Shown here in pieces: positions 59,072 to 64,000 of a stretch of DNA of 64,000 nucleotides. Every line of letters begins with the position of its first letter. Position 1 is the first letter of the stretch. The translations under genes and the position numbers were made by a program. The stretch covers positions 67,865 to 131,864 of the forward strand of contig CALABS010000011.1 in NCBI GenBank assembly GCA_937887565.1. Direction: 5' to 3'. Below the pieces are notes generated by a model. The model was not told the origin of the DNA, ran no database searches, and saw only the letters and a list, made by a program, of their open reading frames with translations. The stretch comes from an uncultured Rhodospirillaceae bacterium (GTDB taxonomy: Bacteria; Pseudomonadota; Alphaproteobacteria; Rhodospirillales; Magnetospirillaceae).

Positions 59072-62000
59072 TTACCAGACGATCTTCTCGATGTTCTCGA
59101 ATTCGATGGTCTGCTCGTTGCCGTTCTGATCGGTGAGGGTGATCTCACCCGACCGGTTGGAGCCGATGTCCATGGTGCCGTTGGTGTCCGAAGTCTTGAT
59201 CCAGTCGCCATGGCAGTCGTTGTAGACGTCGATGGCGATGGTGACGCCGTCGGCCACGTTGCTGAGGTCGATGGTGTCCGTCCAGCAGCCGGTGCCGCCG
59301 TCGACGGTGTCGTGGCCGTCGCCGAAGTCGAACAGGAAGGTGTCCGCCCCGTCGCCGCCGTCGAGGGTGTCGTTGCCGGTGCCGCCGTCGAGGGTGTCGT
59401 TGCCCGACCCGCCGTACAGCTTGTCGGCGCCCGACCCGCCGTCCAGGATGTCGTTGCCGGCGTTGCCGCTCATGAAGTCGTTGCCCGACCCGCCGAACAG
59501 CACGTCGTCACCGTTGTTGGCGAACACGGTGTCGTTGCCCGACCCGCCGTCCAGGGTGAACGAGTTATAGGCGCCGCCATCGGAATAGTTCATGTCGATG
59601 ACGTCGTTGCCGGCGCCGGCGTTGATGCGCTCGACGCTGTCCACGTTGCTGATGTGGATGAAGTCGTTGTTGTCGGTCAGTTGCAGGGTGTCGTAGCCGT
59701 CGCCGCCGAAATAGGTGTCATCGGACCCGTAGTGGCTCCCGATGTCCACCGATGCTCCGGTGCCGCCGGACCCGTTGGCGCCACCCTGGTCACCAGCGGA
59801 GTCGAAGTTGTTGCCGCCCATCTGGAAGCCGGTACCGTCCTCGGCGGTGAACACGAAGGTGTCGTTGCCGTCGCCGCCGTAGAGCTTGTCGGCACCGGCG
59901 CCGCCGGTCAGCACGTCGCTGCCGTCGCCGCCGTAGATGGTGTCGTTGTCGGCGCCGCCGAACAGGTTGTCGTTGCCGCCGCCGCCGTAGATGGTGTCGT
60001 TGCCGCTGCCGCCGTCGACATAGTCGTTGCCGTCGCCGGCCAGCGCGGGAACGTCCACCTCGACCAGGGTGGTGGTGCTGGCGGTATCGGTGCCATCATG
60101 GGTGGTGACGGTGAAGTTGAACTCCAGCTCGGTGCCGGCCAGGGACTGCGGAATCTTGACCTGCAGGCTGTCCAGCTGGGCCTGGGTGAGGTTGACGACG
60201 CCGTTGACCGGGGTCAGCGCGACGCCGTCCGCCACCAGGGTGACGCCGGCCGGCAGCCCGCTGACCTGGAAGGTGAAGGTTTCGCCGGCATCCGGCGAGC
60301 CGTAGTCGACCTCCAGGTCGGCATAGACGTAGCCGCCCTCGAAGCCGCTGGACGACGAGGTGGCGTTGTCGCCGTAAAGGACGTCGTTGCCGCCGCCGCC
60401 GCTGACGGTGTCGTTGCCAAGGCCGCCATAAAGCGTGTTGGCGTACGAGTTGCCGGTCACCACGTCGTTGGTGCCGCCGCCGCCGGCGGTGGCGGTCTGG
60501 ACGTTGAAGTTGGCGTCGTCGTAGTCCCAGTCGCTGCCCGACCCGGCGATGTCCTCCCAGTTTTGGTTGCCGACCAGATCGGTGTTGTCCTCGACCATGT
60601 CGACGTCGCCGGGGTTGAGCTCGTTGCGGTCGAACACCACGTTGGCTCCGCCCGACCCGACCAGGGCATTGCCCTGCTGGTCGATGACCTGCCAGTTGCC
60701 GTTGGCATCCTGGCGGAAGGTCACCGTCTCGCCATTGGTGAGCTTGCTGCCGTTGAGGCCGTCGCCGTCGGGGATGAGGAAGAAGCCGACCCGCTCGGGG
60801 TTGACGCCCGAGATGGTGAAGCTGTCGCCGATGGTGTCCTTGACGTCGCCCCAGATGATCTGGCCCGAGGTCGGGTTGCCGTCTGCGTCGAGCACGTAGT
60901 AGCCGTAAGTGTTGTGATAGGCGGCTTCCTCGTGGCCCATGTTGGTGACGGTGATGGCGTTGCCGACCACCGAGGCCGCCACGGCCAGCGTCGGAGTGTC
61001 GGCATCGGGCGCCACGTTGACGGTAATGGTCTGGGTGGCGGTGCCGCCCTCGCCGTCGTCCACCGTCACGGTGAAGCTGTCGGTGCCGCTCCAGTTGGCC
61101 TCGGCGGCGTAGCTGTAGCTGCCGTCGGCGTTGAGCGTCAGCGCGCCGTGGCTGGGCCCGCCGCCCTCCGCCAGGGCATAGGTCAGCGCGTCGCCGTCGG
61201 CGTCGGTGGCGACGATGCTGCCGGTGATGGTGTGGTCCTCGACGCCCGACACCGAGGTGGTCTGGAACACCGGCGCCGAGTTGTCGATCACGTCGTCCAC
61301 CTGGATGGTGACGGTGGCGGTGGAGAAGCCGCCCTGGCCATCGCTGATGGTGTAGTCGAAGGTCGCCTCGCCGTAATAGTCCGGGTCGGGCGTGAAGGTG
61401 ATGGTCCCGTCGGAATTCAGCACCACCTGGCCATGGGCCGGGTTGCTGACGCCGACCACGCTGAGCGCGTCGCCGTCGGCGTCGGAGTCGTTGGCCAGCA
61501 GGTCGGCGGTGTTGATGGTGAGCGCCGTGTCCTCGGCGGTGCGGATGCTCTCGTCCGCCGTCACGTCGCCCGACACGCTGCCGACGCCCTCGACCACGGT
61601 GGTCTCGGTGGCGCCGCCATGGGCCTCGGTCGTCGTCACCGAGGTGGTGAAGCCGGGGTTGTCGGCGTCAAGCGGCGCGGTGGTGATCAGCGTCAGCGAG
61701 GTCTCCTGGCCGGAGCTGACGTCCACCGTGTAGACACCGTCCACAGGTACCAGCACCGTCTCGCCCTGCATCAGCACCGCGTCGGCCGGCAGGCCGGCGA
61801 TGGTCACCGCCGACAGCGACTCGCTGCCGTCGGCGTCGTTCAGGGTGGCGGTGACGTCGAGCTGGTACTCGTAGGTGCCGGTGTCGCTGTCGCCGTTGAA
61901 CGGATTGCTGGGCGAATTGGTCACGTCGTTGCCGGCGGCGTCGATGACCGTGCCGTCGTTGAACTTGATATACTCGAAGTTGCGAACGCGGCTGGAGATC

Positions 62001-64000
62001 TGGTCGACGCCGTTCTGCCAGTCCTGATAGCTGTAATGGCCCAGTTCCAGCATGTCGGTGCCGCTGCCGCCGTCCACGTAGTCGGCGGAGACCTTGCCGG
62101 CGATCTTGAGGGCGTCGTTGTCCTCGCCCATGTCGACCCGCTTGTTGACCACCGAGCCGTTCAGCATGACGACGTCGTCGCCGCTGCCGGCGAAGACGGT
62201 CTCGTTGCTGTTGCCGCCCACCTGGAGGACGTCATCGCCGCCGCCCAGCGTGACGACCTTGTTCTGGACACCGTCGATGCGGATGGTGTCGTCGCCGCCG
62301 CCGGTGGCGATGGATTCATTGGCGTTGCCGTGAATCTCGAGATGGTTGTCGCCGCCGCCCAGGTTGATGGCCTTGTTGGCCTCGCCGCCGATGCGGACGG
62401 TGTCGTCGCCGCTGCCGGCGGTGATGGTGCTGGCGTTGCCGGCGATGTCGAGCCGGTTGTTGCCGTCACCCATGCTGATGGTCTGGTTGGCGGTGCCGCC
62501 GACGCGGATGGTGTCGGCGCCCGAGCCCGTGGTGACGGTGCTGGTGTTGCCGCCCACATCGAGGACGTTGTTGCCGCCGCCCAGATTGATGCTCTGGTTG
62601 GCGGTGCCGCCGATCACCACGGTGTCGTTGCCGCCGCCGGCGGTGACGGTGCTGGCGTCGCCGCTGACCTCGAGGACGTTGTTGCCGTCGCCCAGGTTGA
62701 CGGTGCCGGAATAGCCGCCGAAGCTGGTGTAGCCGACCGAGTCGTCGCCGCTGCCGCCGGTGTAGTTCTGCCAGTTCCACATGTTAACGTTGGTATCGAC
62801 ATCTCCCACCGGCGTGACGCGGGCGACGTCGCCCACGGGGGTGAACACGTCGGCGCCCGGGCCGCCCGAATTCGGGTCGGGGGTGAACTCGCCGCCCGAC
62901 AGCTCGACGTTCAGGGCGGCGGCCTGCGCCACGCTGTCGATGGTGCTGTCGTCGACCGCGACCGGACCCTGGTTCCACGCCGGCACGTCCACCTCGATGG
63001 TGGCGGTGGCGGCGGCGCTGTCGGTGCCGTCCACGCTGGTGGCGGTGACGCCGACGGAGAAGTCGTCCTGGCCGCGCGGGATCTCGAGCTGCAGGCCGTC
63101 GGCGTTGGCCTCGTCCGAGGTCAACACGACAGTGTTGTCGTCCAGCCGCGCGCCGACCGGGTTGCCGTCCGCGTCGACGACGCCGACGCCGGCCGGCAGG
63201 GTCAGGGTGACCGTCAGCGATTCGGACGAATCGGTGACCGCCGCCGAGATGTCGAGCGGCGCGTGCGCGACCTCGCTGCCGCCGCTGGCGTGGACGTCGG
63301 CGTCGACGCTGAGATCGGGCGTGTCGGCCACGCCGGCCAGTTCGAGGGTCGCCGTCGCCGACACCGCCGGGCCGCTGCCGTCGGCCGGCATGACGTCGTA
63401 GGTGATGGTGACGTCGCCGCTGTAATTGGTGGCCGGAGTGAAGGTGTACCCCGCCTCGCCGTCGACCGTGGCGGCCTCGAAGGTGCCGACCACGTTGCCG
63501 TCGGCGTCGCGGGCCACCAGGTTGCCGACCGTCAGGGTGTCGTCGGCGTCGGAGGCGTTGGCCAGCAGGCTGGAGGTGGAGATGAACATCGCCACGTCCT
63601 CGGAACCGTCGGCCAACTCGACATTGCCGCTGACCTGAGTGGCGTCGTCCACCTCGGCCAGCGAGACCGAGACGTCCGCGGTCGCCGAGCCGCCATGGCC
63701 GTCGGTGACGGTCACCTGGAAGCTGTCGGTGCCGCTGAACTCTGGGTCGGTCGGCGTGAAGGTGTACTCGCCGGAGGCCGAGTCCAGCTCGACCGTGCCG
63801 TTGGCCGTCTGCAGGGTGGTGATCGGGCTGCCGTCGGTGTTGAAGCCGAACGAATAGGTCAGCACGTCGCCCACATCCACGTCGGTGGCGTCCACGTCGC
63901 CATGGATCACCTCGCCCTCGAGGCCGGTGCCGCCGCTCACGTCGACCACCACCGGGCCGTCATTGGTGTTGGTGACCGTCACCGTGAACGGATCGGCCGC
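59072..64000 (-). CDS. Giant VCBS/cadherin-like/RTX protein, type I secretion substrate (5' end outside window)
   Basis: At least 1,642 residues; the frame is open across the right edge, so the N-terminus is missing. Visible order: VCBS/cadherin-like units (TFTPTDPEFSGTDSFQVTV type; repeated TVDDGEGGTATQTITV), an irregular RTX-like beta-roll (62090-62790), more cadherin-like units with Asp-rich motifs, a DUF4114-like segment, then RTX nonapeptides GGxGxDxU (GGSGNDTIYGGGGNDNLF) and a hydrophobic-acidic end FENIEKIVW, the likely type I secretion signal. It probably acts as a calcium-dependent surface adhesin. No transporter genes are in the window. Confidence 0.9.
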   Translation of the reverse strand, partial: AADPFTVTVTNTNDGPVVVDVSGGTGLEGEVIHGDVDATDVDVGDVLTYSFGFNTDGSPITTLQTANGTVELDSASGEYTFTPTDPEFSGTDSFQVTVTDGHGGSATADVSVSLAEVDDATQVSGNVELADGSEDVAMFISTSSLLANASDADDTLTVGNLVARDADGNVVGTFEAATVDGEAGYTFTPATNYSGDVTITYDVMPADGSGPAVSATATLELAGVADTPDLSVDADVHASGGSEVAHAPLDISAAVTDSSESLTVTLTLPAGVGVVDADGNPVGARLDDNTVVLTSDEANADGLQLEIPRGQDDFSVGVTATSVDGTDSAAATATIEVDVPAWNQGPVAVDDSTIDSVAQAAALNVELSGGEFTPDPNSGGPGADVFTPVGDVARVTPVGDVDTNVNMWNWQNYTGGSGDDSVGYTSFGGYSGTVNLGDGNNVLEVSGDASTVTAGGGNDTVVIGGTANQSINLGGGNNVLDVGGNTSTVTTGSGADTIRVGGTANQTISMGDGNNRLDIAGNASTITAGSGDDTVRIGGEANKAINLGGGDNHLEIHGNANESIATGGGDDTIRIDGVQNKVVTLGGGDDVLQVGGNSNETVFAGSGDDVVMLNGSVVNKRVDMGEDNDALKIAGKVSADYVDGGSGTDMLELGHYSYQDWQNGVDQISSRVRNFEYIKFNDGTVIDAAGNDVTNSPSNPFNGDSDTGTYEYQLDVTATLNDADGSESLSAVTIAGLPADAVLMQGETVLVPVDGVYTVDVSSGQETSLTLITTAPLDADNPGFTTSVTTTEAHGGATETTVVEGVGSVSGDVTADESIRTAEDTALTINTADLLANDSDADGDALSVVGVSNPAHGQVVLNSDGTITFTPDPDYYGEATFDYTISDGQGGFSTATVTIQVDDVIDNSAPVFQTTSVSGVEDHTITGSIVATDADGDALTYALAEGGGPSHGALTLNADGSYSYAAEANWSGTDSFTVTVDDGEGGTATQTITVNVAPDADTPTLAVAASVVGNAITVTNMGHEEAAYHNTYGYYVLDADGNPTSGQIIWGDVKDTIGDSFTISGVNPERVGFFLIPDGDGLNGSKLTNGETVTFRQDANGNWQVIDQQGNALVGSGGANVVFDRNELNPGDVDMVEDNTDLVGNQNWEDIAGSGSDWDYDDANFNVQTATAGGGGTNDVVTGNSYANTLYGGLGNDTVSGGGGNDVLYGDNATSSSSGFEGGYVYADLEVDYGSPDAGETFTFQVSGLPAGVTLVADGVALTPVNGVVNLTQAQLDSLQVKIPQSLAGTELEFNFTVTTHDGTDTASTTTLVEVDVPALAGDGNDYVDGGSGNDTIYGGGGNDNLFGGADNDTIYGGDGSDVLTGGAGADKLYGGDGNDTFVFTAEDGTGFQMGGNNFDSAGDQGGANGSGGTGASVDIGSHYGSDDTYFGGDGYDTLQLTDNNDFIHISNVDSVERINAGAGNDVIDMNYSDGGAYNSFTLDGGSGNDTVFANNGDDVLFGGSGNDFMSGNAGNDILDGGSGADKLYGGSGNDTLDGGTGNDTLDGGDGADTFLFDFGDGHDTVDGGTGCWTDTIDLSNVADGVTIAIDVYNDCHGDWIKTSDTNGTMDIGSNRSGEITLTDQNGNEQTIEFENIEKIVW
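62090..62700 (-). repeat. Eleven 19-residue beta-roll repeats inside the RTX protein
   Basis: The encoded units alternate a canonical RTX nonapeptide (GSGADTIRV, GSGDDTVRI, GGGDDTIRI) with a non-canonical one (GGTANQTIS, GGEANKAIN, HGNANESIA) that lacks the aspartate. Eleven units of about 57 bp were counted by eye. This is separate from the standard RTX tail near 59300-60450. Confidence 0.7.

Noticed and set aside
59290..60450. Short regularly spaced repeats that might look like a CRISPR array
   Set aside because: Units are 27-bp multiples in frame encoding GGxGxD nonapeptides, without unique spacers.
59232..63857. Many Ser/Pro-rich plus-strand frames over the last 5 kb
   Set aside because: They are complements of the Asp/Gly-rich RTX repeats of the minus-strand gene.

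Overview
The window looks like GC-rich alphaproteobacterial chromosome, most likely a Rhodospirillales member close to Magnetospirillum/Paramagnetospirillum. This is inferred from gene content and protein flavour (bc1 operon petABC, ethylmalonyl-CoA pathway genes, mtnP-mtnA-aldolase cluster, DUF1150 next to Hsp20, many c-di-GMP proteins). No database search was possible, so the genus is a judgement.

Layout. 1-3,860 is a decayed mobile element. It holds a TraJ-like relaxosome protein, a C-terminally truncated RP4 TraI-type relaxase, a RelE/ParE toxin with an HTH antitoxin and paired operator-like repeats, a truncated zeta toxin with its small partner, and a 180-bp imperfect inverted repeat. 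It abuts the 3' end of a tRNA-Ala(CGC) gene (3,864-3,939, minus), the usual geometry of an island integrated in a tRNA. 4,100-18,660 is core chromosome: yggT-yggU(DUF167)-folD, an NnrU membrane protein, a PfkB-domain protein with a long unknown C-terminus, pdxY, a CitE-like lyase with mesaconyl-CoA hydratase, Hsp20-DUF1150 with a possible ROSE-type RNA thermometer, a FIST sensor, and the tesA/ybbA/ybbP-like divergent locus.

18,896-23,417 is a six-gene minus-strand operon in which every junction is a 4-nt overlap: SpoIIE-type phosphatase, HATPase anti-sigma-type kinase, STAS protein, MlaE, MlaF, MlaD. It appears to join a partner-switching module to an Mla lipid transporter and is the strongest candidate here for an undescribed regulatory system. 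23,572-30,283 carries an EAL-CBS-GGDEF protein, thrC, an M16 peptidase, a DgcZ-like zinc-sensing diguanylate cyclase, a methyltransferase and trmL. 30,450-33,123 is petABC with a strong terminator. 33,159-36,267 encodes mtnP, mtnA and a class II aldolase, matching the DHAP shunt for methylthioadenosine salvage. Hemerythrin, an XRE regulator, queG, queF, hldE and a PPP-type phosphatase follow.

42,126-44,706 holds two tandem paralogues that look like degenerate GGDEF-EAL proteins. Next come an ABC-2 exporter pair and a methyltransferase. 47,190-48,410 is an IS graveyard (IS5, IS110 and IS256 pieces, partly fused in one frame) followed by a five-hairpin candidate ncRNA. 48,636-58,900 contains a LysR regulator, trxB, a 2-Cys peroxiredoxin, Lrp, an M48 lipoprotein, a uvrC-pgsA-mobB-moaD-moaE run, a short-chain reductase and a pseudokinase-like protein. 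The last 5 kb is the 3' part of a giant VCBS/cadherin-like/RTX type I secretion substrate that runs off the right edge.
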